NCBI GenBank assembly: GCA_964385695.1
Contig: CAYLQA010000048.1
Span: forward strand, 1 to 24,114
Direction of reading: 5' to 3'
DNA from: CAYLQA01 sp964385695
Lineage (GTDB): Bacteria > Desulfobacterota > Desulfobulbia > Desulfobulbales > Desulfurivibrionaceae
Length of the DNA: 24,114 bases
Part shown: positions 8,636-16,016 of the stretch, piece by piece
Numbering within the stretch: position 1 is the first letter of the stretch
How the letters are laid out: the number at the start of each line of letters is the position of its first letter
Notes under the pieces: model-generated
The model's database searches: none
Told to the model about the DNA's origin: nothing
What the model saw: only the letters and a program-made list of their open reading frames with translations
Translations under genes and position numbers: made by a program

Positions 8636-9208
8636 TTATTTTTCGTATGCTCTTTTGATTATCACATCCCTGATCGGGACATCTCTATAGAAACTCACTG
8701 TGCCGGTGGGGCTTTTCGCGATTTTATCCACCACATCCATTCCCTTGATCACCTTACCGAACACGGCATACCCGTATTGGTACATGCCTTTATGATCGAG
8801 CATGCGGTTGTCCTTAAGGTTGACAAAAAACTGGCTGGATGCGGTATCCTTCTGGTTTTGGCGGGCCATGGATAAGGTTCCGCGTTTATTCTTCAAACCG
8901 TTATTGGCTTCATTTTTAATGTTGGGGCGTGTCTTTTTCTGTTTCATTCCCGGTTCAAAGCCGCCACCCTGGATAACAAAATTTGGCATGACGCGGTGGA
9001 AGAGAAGCCCGTCAAAGAACCCGTCTTGGACATATTTTCGGAAATTGGCCACGGTGATCGGTGCTTTTTGGTCGTAAAGCTGAATTGTTATGGTGCCATG
9101 GGTGGTTTCCATGACAACATTTTTACCTGCAGCAAAGACCTCGGTATTGAGACCGCAGAAAATCACCACAAGACAGAAGGCAATAAGTAAACGAAACTTA
9201 TTCAACAT
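8636..9208 (-). CDS. Exported cyclophilin-type peptidyl-prolyl isomerase
   Basis: A 190-residue cyclophilin with an N-terminal signal peptide (residues 1-26; hydrophobic core LLIAFCLVVIFCGL; likely cleavage after VFA), so it probably acts in the periplasm on folding proteins. The cyclophilin signature FHRVMPNFVIQGGGF (70-84, catalytic Arg72) and SQFFVNL (125-131) are intact. The size matches bacterial PpiA-type enzymes. I chose ATG at 9208 because GAGGGGAG lies just upstream and this places the signal peptide at the N terminus; a longer reading from 9265 would add 19 residues before it. The gene converges with parC (46-bp gap) and is divergent from the glucosaminidase gene. Confidence 0.9.
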   Translation of the reverse strand: MLNKFRLLIAFCLVVIFCGLNTEVFAAGKNVVMETTHGTITIQLYDQKAPITVANFRKYVQDGFFDGLLFHRVMPNFVIQGGGFEPGMKQKKTRPNIKNEANNGLKNKRGTLSMARQNQKDTASSQFFVNLKDNRMLDHKGMYQYGYAVFGKVIKGMDVVDKIAKSPTGTVSFYRDVPIRDVIIKRAYEK

Positions 9209-9365
9209 ATTTCTCCCCTCAAAAAAATTAAGTAACTTTAGAAATTCATGCTTCAAATGTCTCATTTTATAGTAGATTTTAGAAATTGCTACTTTTTTGA
9301 GGGTACAGTATGTGGGGTGCTTTTTCTTGGAGGTACCCTTTGTGTGGTATAGTGGGGTGTGCAGT

Positions 9366-9381
9366 TGACATAGCTATGTCA
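9366..9381. promoter_or_regulatory. 16-bp perfect palindrome, possible operator
   Basis: TGACATAGCTATGTCA is fully self-complementary with no spacer, the form expected of a dimeric regulator's binding site. It overlaps the TTGACA box at 9365-9370 by five bases and lies about 180-200 bp before the glucosaminidase start. Confidence 0.45.
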
Positions 9382-9456
9382 TGTTTTGATTGCTTTTTTC
9401 GGTTAGTATTGGTAAATGGACACCCTCGTCCGTTTTGAATAGACGAAAACATGACA
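9377..9456. repeat. 11-bp perfect inverted repeat with 58-bp spacer
   Basis: TGTCATGTTTT (9377-9387) and AAAACATGACA (9446-9456) are exact reverse complements. The left arm overlaps the 16-bp palindrome. AAAAC of the right arm could instead pair with the nearer GTTTT at 9432-9436, so two exclusive RNA folds are possible upstream of the glucosaminidase gene. Confidence 0.5.
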
Positions 9457-9563
9457 GGCAGGTCTAACCCATTTAACTTGCGTCAAATATGTAATCGAAA
9501 AGGCGCATCGCACAATGGACGTGTTTTGAAGATTTGCCCGTTACGGTCATTCATAATGATGGC

Positions 9564-10586
9564 ATGATAGTGCAGAAAAAAGATACCAATCAGACAGAAA
9601 GTGAAGAGCCAATTTATTTTGGCATCTTGCCAGTAGATCCGGATCTTGTCCGTTTGGTCGCTGGGGTCACCCTTGCTGTTCTCTGTTTACTCATTGTTTT
9701 GTTAAAGCCGCCGGTTTCTCTGCTCATCAATGCAAGTAGTATTGAGAGACCCCATCGCCTTATTACAATCCATACGGTTGAAGATCTTGTCGAGCAGCTG
9801 CAGGGGAATGATCTTTGGGATGTCGAAGGCCATAGTCTTGTGCCGCCGGTACTTATTGCCAATTTCCCTTCTGATATAAACTCCCTTGATTTTCGCCTGA
9901 AGAAAAAGGTTTTTTTGCATAGCTTGTTGCCTCTTGCCATGGTTGCCATGGCAGAAGTTGAGGATGAACGGACTGCGCTGGATGCAACACTGGCCAAGCT
10001 TTCTCCTCTGCCGGAAACTTTGACCTTTCATATCGGTAACGCTCCGTGGCAACAGGGCTTAACCAGAAACGAAGTGTCTTTCTTACGCTTTTTGACCCAA
10101 AAATATCGAACCAATGCGGTTGATGAATTACTCCGGCGGGTTAATGTGATTCCTGTGAGCCTGCTCATGGCCCAGGGAGCAATTGAGTCCTCCTGGGGCG
10201 GTTCACGATTTGTGCGTGAGGCAAACAACCTTTTTGGTATCTGGACCTGGAGCGGCAACGGCATTATCCCCAATCGGCGAGAAGAGGGCAAAAAACACCG
10301 GGTTGCGATCTACGAGTCTTTGCTTGATTCTGTTCGGGCCTATATCCTGATGATCAACCGTGTTCGGGCATACCGCGATCTGCGAAAAATTCGCACAACT
10401 TCGATGGACTCCATTCAGTTGACCCAGGGGTTATTATATTATTCCGAGAGAAGACACGCCTATATTAATGATGTTGCCGATGTGATTGTCAAAAACGGTT
10501 TGCGCAAGTATGATCAGTGTGTGCTTTCATCAAGCCATCGTGCTCGTGGAGGAGTGCGAATGATTAACGTGGCAAGTTTACAATAG
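9564..10586 (+). CDS. Bax-like N-acetylglucosaminidase (peptidoglycan hydrolase), membrane-anchored
   Basis: A 340-residue protein of the Bax/FlgJ-type glucosaminidase superfamily, which cuts glycan strands of peptidoglycan. The signature is LLMAQGAIESSWGGSRF (catalytic Glu208 by this start), followed by NNLFGIWTW and later RAYRDLR, as in E. coli Bax. A single hydrophobic helix at residues about 29-48 (LVAGVTLAVLCLLIVLL) without an obvious cleavage site suggests an inner-membrane anchor with the enzyme in the periplasm. ATG at 9564 is chosen; TTG at 9534 would add ten residues. Neither has a strong ribosome site. The downstream deacetylase starts nine bases after the stop, indicating an operon for cell-wall or exopolysaccharide processing. 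Confidence 0.82.
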   Translation: MIVQKKDTNQTESEEPIYFGILPVDPDLVRLVAGVTLAVLCLLIVLLKPPVSLLINASSIERPHRLITIHTVEDLVEQLQGNDLWDVEGHSLVPPVLIANFPSDINSLDFRLKKKVFLHSLLPLAMVAMAEVEDERTALDATLAKLSPLPETLTFHIGNAPWQQGLTRNEVSFLRFLTQKYRTNAVDELLRRVNVIPVSLLMAQGAIESSWGGSRFVREANNLFGIWTWSGNGIIPNRREEGKKHRVAIYESLLDSVRAYILMINRVRAYRDLRKIRTTSMDSIQLTQGLLYYSERRHAYINDVADVIVKNGLRKYDQCVLSSSHRARGGVRMINVASLQ

Positions 10587-10594
10587 AGGTATTT

Positions 10595-11779
10595 GTGAAA
10601 AAAAATCACTGGCTACATTCTCACTATCTTTTCGTTTGTTTTTCTTTTTCCTTTCTGTTTCTTCTCTTTTTTCTATCTTCCCATGGCATAGCAGCACAAA
10701 AGAACGTGCTACCTGTAAAACAGGTAAAGGTCTCCGCAGAAAGGGGAGATGCGACTATCTTTATCTACCACCATTTCGGAGATAATCGTTACCCGACCAC
10801 AAATGTCTCGGTCAAAAAGTTTATAGCCCAGATGCAGTATCTTTCCGATAACAACTACAGTGTTATCCCCCTTGCCCATCTCGTAGGCCTGCTCAAGAGT
10901 AAAACGCCGATTCCTCCTAACACTGCGGTAATCACCATTGATGACGGATACAGGTCCGTCTACAACGAGGCCTGGCCGATCCTCAAATCGTTTGGCTTCC
11001 CCTTTACGGTATTTCTGTATGTTGAGGGCATTGAGCGCGGTTTTCGTAACTACCTGAGTTGGGAACAGATTCTGGAAATGCAGAAAGAGGGCGTAGATTT
11101 TCAGGACCATAGTTTTTCCCATAAACGCATGGCAGACTGGCCCCAGGGGCTCACCGAAGATGAATACCGGCAATGGATTAAGGCGGATTTGGTCAGCAGC
11201 ATTACAGTGCTTCGTGAGCGGCTGAATACCCGGCCGCGTTTTTTTGCAATTCCATACGGCGAGTACAATTCCATTGTTATGGAGGAGGCTAAGGCCCTTG
11301 GTTATGAAGCCATTTTTACCCAGGATCCCGGTTCGGTGAGTGATGACACCGATGTCTTTTTTATCCCGCGCGAGCCTATTCTTGGTAATGAGTGGTCAAC
11401 GCTCAAGCATTTTGTCAAGGTTCTCAAACGCGTGGACCTGCCCCTTGCTGCATTAAACCCGAATATTCGCCCTTTGCGGGATAAACTTCCTAACACTTTT
11501 GGCGCTCGGTTGAAGTATCCGGAGCGGTATCAACCAGGGAGCTTTGGCATCTATGTAAGCGAACTTGGTTGGCAGCCAGGGCAATTAATGGGTGATCGGA
11601 TTTCTATTGTAAATGACGTTCCTTTGGCCAGACGTTCCAATCGTGTCATGGTCAGTGCCAGAGAGAAAGGAACAGGCCGTGTGGCTGTGCGTTTCTGGCT
11701 TCTTATGCTGCATGAGTCATCTGTCGTTGACCAGGAGATGATGAATTCTGTATTGCAAAACCAATCCCTCCAGCAGTAA
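10595..11779 (+). CDS. Exported polysaccharide deacetylase (NodB/CE4 family)
   Basis: A 394-residue carbohydrate esterase 4 protein that removes acetyl groups from N-acetylglucosamine-containing glycan. The signal peptide is residues 1-34 (FVCFSFSFLFLLFFL core, then SSHGIAA). The NodB motifs are TIDDG at 114-118 (Asp116 and Asp117), metal ligands H172 and H176 in DHSFSH, and AIPYGEYN at 218-225. The remaining ~120 residues after about 270 form a region I do not recognise. GTG at 10595 is preceded by AGAGGT, which overlaps the stop codon of the glucosaminidase, so translation of the two is probably coupled. Substrate could be peptidoglycan or an extracellular polysaccharide; the glucosaminidase partner favours cell wall, by inference. 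Confidence 0.87.
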   Translation: MKKNHWLHSHYLFVCFSFSFLFLLFFLSSHGIAAQKNVLPVKQVKVSAERGDATIFIYHHFGDNRYPTTNVSVKKFIAQMQYLSDNNYSVIPLAHLVGLLKSKTPIPPNTAVITIDDGYRSVYNEAWPILKSFGFPFTVFLYVEGIERGFRNYLSWEQILEMQKEGVDFQDHSFSHKRMADWPQGLTEDEYRQWIKADLVSSITVLRERLNTRPRFFAIPYGEYNSIVMEEAKALGYEAIFTQDPGSVSDDTDVFFIPREPILGNEWSTLKHFVKVLKRVDLPLAALNPNIRPLRDKLPNTFGARLKYPERYQPGSFGIYVSELGWQPGQLMGDRISIVNDVPLARRSNRVMVSAREKGTGRVAVRFWLLMLHESSVVDQEMMNSVLQNQSLQQ

Positions 11780-11811
11780 AATTCTTACCCCTCCTCGCCA
11801 ATTCTTTCCGT

Positions 11812-11841
11812 TTGACTTTCTTGTTAGGCTGGACCTACAAT
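11812..11841 (+). promoter_or_regulatory. Sigma70-type promoter for the chemoreceptor gene
   Basis: TTGACT (11812-11817, 5/6 to consensus), an 18-bp spacer, then TACAAT (11836-11841, 5/6). This predicts a leader of about 120 nt before the ATG at 11968. In that leader, AAAATC and GATTTT around 11881-11900 can pair just before a T tract, a weak attenuator-like hairpin. Confidence 0.6.
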
Positions 11842-11967
11842 TTTAGTATCTTGTTGGTTTCCTATGACTTTTTCTGTGTTGAAAATCAAAAGGATTTTTT
11901 TTAGTTGGGGGGCAAGGTGATACTGCGACATTAATTTCTTGTTTCAAAAATGGTGGAGGGAGTGTGT

Positions 11968-14124
11968 ATGCAAGGGTTTAAGGATGTAAAGATTGCTTAT
12001 AAGATTGTTGGATTATGCTTGGCTATTATAGCCACATTTTCCATAACCATTGGCTGGGTCTATCTACAGCTGAAAAATAATTTGTATCAGGCGAAACGCA
12101 CAGAGATACAACACACTGTGGAAACCGCATGGAGTGAATTACATTATTATGCATCTCTTGTCGAGAAGGGTGAGCTTTCCCAAAAGGCGGCTCAGGCAGC
12201 AGCTAAAAAGAACATCAAGAGCCTGCGCTTTGCCGGGAAGAATTATTTCTGGATCAACGATCTCACTCCCAGGATGATCATGCATCCCATAAAGCCTGAG
12301 CTGGACGGTAAGGATCTTTCCAATACCTCAGATCCTGACGGCAAAAAGTTGTTTGTTGAGATGGTCCAGGTAGCCAAGGCATCCGGGCAAGGTTTTGTTG
12401 ACTACCTGTGGAGTAAGCCTGGATTTACAGAGCCTGTGCCGAAAATTTCTTTTGTCAAAGTGGTCCCGCAATGGGGATGGATTATTGGTGCCGGACTGTA
12501 TCTTGATGACATAGAGGCGATTCAAAATCAAATTTTTATCAAAATAATTTCCATTGTGAGCGTTATCATTGCATTGGCTATATTTGTGGTCATATTCGTC
12601 TCCCGCGGTATTTCACGACCACTGCAACAAACCGTGCATGTTTTTGAGGAGCTCAAAAAGGGCAATCTTGATCTTCGCCTGGATATGAAACAAAAAGACG
12701 AGGTTGGGCAAATGGCTGAAGCTATGGATTCCTTTAGTGAAGGCCTTAGGGCGCGTGCCGACCTCTTGGCCGAGGTTGCCAATGGTGATGTGGAGCTTGA
12801 AGTTGATGTGCTTTCTGAGCATGATACCCTTGGTAAATCCATGGTTGGAATGATAACTGCTGCTAAGGATCGAGCCAAGATGGTTTCCCAGGTAGCCCTA
12901 GGGGATCTTTCTCAGGATGTTGATGTGTTGAGCGACAAAGACACTCTTGGCAAGGCCTTGGATACTATGGTTGCAACAGCTCGTAAACGAGCAGATATTG
13001 TATCAAAGGTTTCTCTGGGAGACCTTGACCTGGATGTTGCCATTCTTTCCGAGCAGGACACTATGGGGAAGGCTCTTGATGTGATGATAAAAACCTCCCA
13101 ACGCAGAGAAGAACTGGTTGAAAAGGTGGCCTTGGGAGATCTTACCGTTGAAATGCCAGTGCTCTCCAATGAGGACACTTTAGGCAAATCATTGGTTGCA
13201 ATGCTTGATAAGCTGAATGAAGTTGTCAGCGACGTTAAGTCAGCTGCAGATAATGTTGCTGCTGGCTCCCAGGAGTTGAGTTCTACGGCCGAGCAAATTT
13301 CCCAGGGTGCTACCGAGCAGGCAGCATCTGCAGAAGAGGCATCATCTTCCATGGAAGAGATGGTCGCCAATATCGGTACCAATGCCGATAACGCCAGGCA
13401 AACCGAATCAATTGCCTCCAAGTCATCCGATGATGCAAACAAAAGCGGCAGTGCTGTGCAGGAGACGGTGAGTGCCATGCATAACATTGCTGAGAAGATT
13501 TCCATTATTGAAGAGATTGCCCGGCAGACAAACCTCTTGGCCTTGAATGCCGCTATTGAAGCTGCCAGGGCAGGGGATCATGGTAAGGGCTTTGCTGTGG
13601 TTGCGGCCGAGGTGAGGAAGCTTGCTGAGCGAAGTCAACATGCTGCTGCCGAGATCAACACCCTGGCAACGAGCAGTGTCGATGTGGCCCAGGATGCAGG
13701 CGAGATGTTAAAGAGACTTGTACCGGATATCCAAAAGACAGCTGACCTGGTTCAGGAAATTTCCGTTGCCAGTAGTGAGCAGAGTGGGGGCGCCGAGCAG
13801 ATTAATGTTGCCATTCAGCAGCTTGACCAAGTTACCCAAACCAATGCCTCTGCGGCAGAGGAGATGTCTGCTTCTTCTGAAGAGCTTGCAGCCCAGGCCG
13901 GGCAGTTGCAGGACTCTGTTTCGTTCTTTTCTATAAAACAGCTCGGCAGACAGCTTGCCGGTCACTATACTGAAGACAGGCAGGCTGACTCCAGGAATAA
14001 ACCAGCTGCTAACAATTTACGGCTTGATGTTAAGCCAAATGCCGAACCTGCTGTCGGAAAAACCGGAGGCCATAAATTAAAGCTGGATGAATCAGAGCTT
14101 GGTGGGGAATTCGAGAGATATTAA
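11968..14124 (+). CDS. Methyl-accepting chemotaxis protein: sCache sensor, poly-HAMP, MCP signalling domain
   Basis: A 718-residue transmembrane chemoreceptor. The order is: TM1 (about 13-34); a periplasmic single-Cache domain (about 40-185; FAGKNYFWINDLTPRMIMHP and VPQWGWIIGAGLYLDDIE are typical sCache_2 segments); TM2 (about 190-211); a HAMP domain (about 212-265); four tandem 39-residue HAMP-like repeats (266-421); and the cytoplasmic signalling hairpin with its conserved tip EIARQTNLLALNAAIEAARAG (516-536). Glu/Gln-rich methylation helices flank the tip. A poorly conserved tail of about 55 residues follows, without a CheR-binding pentapeptide. The start is ATG at 11968 because GGAGG at 11955-11959 is correctly spaced; ATG at 11950 would add six residues. 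sCache_2 domains often sense small organic acids, but the ligand here is unknown. It is a single-gene unit between its own promoter and terminator. Confidence 0.93.
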   Translation: MQGFKDVKIAYKIVGLCLAIIATFSITIGWVYLQLKNNLYQAKRTEIQHTVETAWSELHYYASLVEKGELSQKAAQAAAKKNIKSLRFAGKNYFWINDLTPRMIMHPIKPELDGKDLSNTSDPDGKKLFVEMVQVAKASGQGFVDYLWSKPGFTEPVPKISFVKVVPQWGWIIGAGLYLDDIEAIQNQIFIKIISIVSVIIALAIFVVIFVSRGISRPLQQTVHVFEELKKGNLDLRLDMKQKDEVGQMAEAMDSFSEGLRARADLLAEVANGDVELEVDVLSEHDTLGKSMVGMITAAKDRAKMVSQVALGDLSQDVDVLSDKDTLGKALDTMVATARKRADIVSKVSLGDLDLDVAILSEQDTMGKALDVMIKTSQRREELVEKVALGDLTVEMPVLSNEDTLGKSLVAMLDKLNEVVSDVKSAADNVAAGSQELSSTAEQISQGATEQAASAEEASSSMEEMVANIGTNADNARQTESIASKSSDDANKSGSAVQETVSAMHNIAEKISIIEEIARQTNLLALNAAIEAARAGDHGKGFAVVAAEVRKLAERSQHAAAEINTLATSSVDVAQDAGEMLKRLVPDIQKTADLVQEISVASSEQSGGAEQINVAIQQLDQVTQTNASAAEEMSASSEELAAQAGQLQDSVSFFSIKQLGRQLAGHYTEDRQADSRNKPAANNLRLDVKPNAEPAVGKTGGHKLKLDESELGGEFERY
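12763..13230 (+). repeat. Four tandem 117-bp coding repeats (39 aa each) in the chemoreceptor
   Basis: Each unit contains the pattern V-x-G-D-[LV]...VLS-x-x-DT[LM]GK-[SA]-[LM] and repeats at exactly 39 residues: VLSEHDTLGKS, VLSDKDTLGKA, ILSEQDTMGKA, VLSNEDTLGKS. The period fits concatenated HAMP modules in which the second helix of one continues as the first helix of the next. The units are diverged at DNA level, so they are not a recent duplication. Confidence 0.85.
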
Positions 14125-14149
14125 CTTTAGCTAAAAAAAATGAATATCA

Positions 14150-14184
14150 AAAGGGTCTTGGTGTAAACGCCAAGGCCCTTTTTT
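14150..14184 (+). terminator. Strong rho-independent terminator after the chemoreceptor gene
   Basis: A 14-bp stem (14150-14163 with 14168-14181, including two G-T pairs), a TAAA loop and a run of six T at 14179-14184, starting 26 bases after the stop codon. Confidence 0.9.
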
Positions 14185-14286
14185 ATGTTTTTAGTATTTT
14201 TCCCGTATTGTCTTCTTCTATAAGGATGGTAGTATTGTTGCTCCATCGGGCAGATGGGTTACCTTTGGGAGATTTCTGCGGCATTC

Positions 14287-14316
14287 TTGAATTTTCTAAA
14301 GGTCGGGCAAGACAAT
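14287..14316 (+). promoter_or_regulatory. Possible promoter for the four-cysteine small protein
   Basis: TTGAAT (14287-14292), an 18-bp spacer and GACAAT (14311-14316), each 4/6 to consensus, about 70 bases before the ATG at 14385. Downstream, ATGTC (14361-14365) and GACAT (14373-14377) can pair around part of the Shine-Dalgarno sequence. Confidence 0.3.
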
Positions 14317-14384
14317 ATGTTAGGGTCCGGGGGGGCACCGAACATTTTCTATTTCTTAAAATGTCATATGGGAGACATTTTGAT

Positions 14385-14597
14385 ATGGAGAATACTTCTT
14401 CACATAATAAATGTGAGTATTTGAGAACCTGCAATTTTTTTGCGGACACCATGGCTAGTGTCCCGCATCTTTCCGCCTCAATGCAAGGCAAGTACTGTTA
14501 TAAACTTTATCTTCTTTGCGCTCGCCATACCTATGCCAAAATTCATGGCCTGGAAAATGTCCCGGAAGATCTGTTTCCAAATTCCAACCCCTTATAA
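14385..14597 (+). CDS. 70-residue four-cysteine protein
   Basis: A 70-residue protein with Cys10, Cys16, Cys38 and Cys45 in the pattern C-x5-C-x21-YC-x6-CAR, with CNFFAD in between and ENVPEDLFPN near the end. It resembles small uncharacterised proteins from anaerobic bacteria that share the C-x5-C(N/P)FF...YC...CAR pattern; that resemblance is from memory, not a search. Four Cys at this spacing could hold a metal ion or an Fe-S cluster. ATG at 14385 is chosen because GGGAG at 14370-14374 is suitably spaced. The same frame stays open upstream to a TTG at 14208, which would give 129 residues, but the extra part looks non-conserved. It lies between the chemoreceptor terminator and the V4R gene; function is unknown. 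Confidence 0.7.
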   Translation: MENTSSHNKCEYLRTCNFFADTMASVPHLSASMQGKYCYKLYLLCARHTYAKIHGLENVPEDLFPNSNPL

Positions 14598-14746
14598 CTC
14601 ATCCAAACTTTGCAACTGAAGCATTCGTTACACAGCACAGTCTTTCTGTATTTCAGCACGTTGCCAGCAAGGGAGGTGTTGTGATAGCATTTTAAGAAAT
14701 ACCCTTACTATTTTAACTGCTCATAGAGACATACAGGAGTTGGGTC

Positions 14747-15280
14747 ATGTTTAAAGAAGAGCGTGAAACCCTGTGTTTTAAATGGGAGAACTTAGGAGAC
14801 ATTGAGTGGGGCAGACCAAATCTTGGGCCCCAAACCGCGGTAGCCGTATACAGGTTGATGCAATTTACCCTGCGAGATGCAATTATCAGGCATGGCGATG
14901 TGAAAACTGCCGAAAAGATTTTCTTTGATGCCGGCCATTCAGCAGGTAAAGCCATCTATGATAACCTTCTCGATAAAACAGATGACTTTGACTTTTTTGT
15001 TACGCAGTTACAAGGGATTATGAAAAGTCTTGGTATTGGTATTTTAGACTTAGAATCATCCGATCACGATGCCTTGACCTTTTCTATCACTGTGGCCGAA
15101 GATCTTGACTGTTCCGGCCTCCCGGTTACGGATGAAACGGTCTGTACCTTTGATGAGGGTGTTTTGGCCGGGCTTTTCGAGGCACATTTCAATAAGCCGT
15201 TCATTGCCAGGGAGACTGACTGCTGGTGCACTGGCGACAGGGTTTGCCGCTTTGAAGTCAAACCGGTTGAGTTTTCATAA
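14747..15280 (+). CDS. V4R (4-vinyl reductase) domain protein
   Basis: A 177-residue soluble protein with a C-terminal V4R domain, a small-molecule or metal-binding fold found in regulators and in BchJ-like proteins. The C-terminal signature ETDCWCTGDRVCRFEV (Cys159, Cys161, Cys167) and the preceding CTFDEGVLAGLFEAHF are typical; additional Cys at 122 and 133 add to a possible metal site. The N-terminal ~60 residues are helical. AGGAG at 14735-14739 lies seven bases before ATG. No photosynthesis gene is nearby, so a sensor or ligand-binding role is likelier than chlorophyll synthesis. It follows the four-cysteine gene by 149 bp in the same orientation and converges with the methyltransferase gene. 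Confidence 0.82.
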   Translation: MFKEERETLCFKWENLGDIEWGRPNLGPQTAVAVYRLMQFTLRDAIIRHGDVKTAEKIFFDAGHSAGKAIYDNLLDKTDDFDFFVTQLQGIMKSLGIGILDLESSDHDALTFSITVAEDLDCSGLPVTDETVCTFDEGVLAGLFEAHFNKPFIARETDCWCTGDRVCRFEVKPVEFS

Positions 15281-15299
15281 AGCTCTGCTGCTCAGTCGA

Positions 15300-15872
15300 T
15301 CAAGCCTTTAGCTTCTGCCAGATAGGCATCTCTCTGTGCAATTTTTCAAAGCGGCTGTCCTGGGCAATGTCGTCATTGTTTTTATGATTGGCAATAAGGA
15401 TGCCGCCCTGTTTCATCGAGTCTTCTATCAGTCTTTCAAATTTTTTCTGCGGCTCATGGTCTGAAAAGGGTCTGAAGTAGTAAACCACATCAAATTTGTC
15501 GTAATCCGGATAGGTCCATATATCTTCCTGCAGGATTTTGTTTTCGCCAATAAGGCGGCTGGCGATTTCGTAAGGATAGGTGTCCTTTTCAAAGCCGTAG
15601 ACATCAAACATGAATTGTTCGGCCACAAGTAGGATATTGCCGATACCGCAACCCACATCAAGAAAGGTATGCGTGGGGGTAATGGTGTCGTCCGGGATTT
15701 GTAAATATTCTTTCACAAAACCGATTTGGGCAAAGACCTGCCTGGTATCCATTGCCACAAATGGGTATTCGTGTTCGGTCTCGTTGATGGTTTTGCGAGA
15801 GGCCTCGCGGCTATAAAAGCCGACGAAACGGTTGATGATATTAAAAAAGATATCGCTTTCCTGCTCAGTCAT
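15300..15872 (-). CDS. Class I SAM-dependent methyltransferase
   Basis: A 190-residue protein with a Rossmann-type methyltransferase core: motif I LDVGCGIGN (71-79), an acidic loop end at GFEKD (93-97) for the ribose, and DVVYYFRPFSDHE as the post-II/IV region. An N-terminal helical segment of about 60 residues (RKTINETEHEYPFVAMDTR) precedes the core. There is no signal peptide. AGGA lies about eight bases before the ATG. It is downstream of ggt on the same strand but separated by 144 bp holding its own likely promoter. Substrate cannot be deduced. Confidence 0.8.
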   Translation of the reverse strand: MTEQESDIFFNIINRFVGFYSREASRKTINETEHEYPFVAMDTRQVFAQIGFVKEYLQIPDDTITPTHTFLDVGCGIGNILLVAEQFMFDVYGFEKDTYPYEIASRLIGENKILQEDIWTYPDYDKFDVVYYFRPFSDHEPQKKFERLIEDSMKQGGILIANHKNNDDIAQDSRFEKLHREMPIWQKLKA

Positions 15873-15906
15873 GACCCAGATCCTTTAATGTTAATGGCAA
15901 AAAAGG

Positions 15907-15935
15907 AGTATATACCATAAACCAGGGCTGGGCAA
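15907..15935 (-). promoter_or_regulatory. Promoter for the small methyltransferase gene
   Basis: Reading the minus strand: TTGCCC (15935-15930, 4/6), a 17-bp spacer, then TATACT (15912-15907, 5/6), about 35 bases before the ATG. It suggests independent transcription from the ggt operon. Confidence 0.5.
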
Positions 15936-16016
15936 CGAAGGGTAATTTTTAGGATGAGGGCGGGCGCGTTTTTCTGGGCAGAAATGTTTTTTAGTACTCT
16001 TCCGTAAATCTCGTAG

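Larger units (their letters stand above)
9209..9533. promoter_or_regulatory. 325-bp divergent regulatory region with palindromes
   Basis: No convincing gene lies here. The side near the cyclophilin is AT-rich. From about 9300 it becomes G-rich on the plus strand, with GTGGGGTG at both 9312-9319 and 9352-9359 and a GGGTAC/GTACCC inverted repeat (9301-9306, 9333-9338). Then come TTGACA at 9365-9370, a 16-bp palindrome and an 11-bp inverted repeat, both listed separately. No good -10 box sits 16-18 bp from the TTGACA, so it may be an activator-dependent promoter, or the match may be chance. Confidence 0.5.

Noticed and set aside
11842..11967. Cyclic di-GMP riboswitch in the chemoreceptor leader
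   Set aside because: The conserved core blocks of the known c-di-GMP riboswitch classes are not visible; only a weak A/T hairpin is present.
14208..14384. N-terminal extension of the four-cysteine protein from TTG 14208
   Set aside because: The frame is open, but TTG has no ribosome site, the extension looks non-conserved, and ATG 14385 has a good GGGAG.
14747..15280. Chlorophyll biosynthesis gene bchJ
   Set aside because: Only the V4R domain is shared; no pigment genes are nearby.
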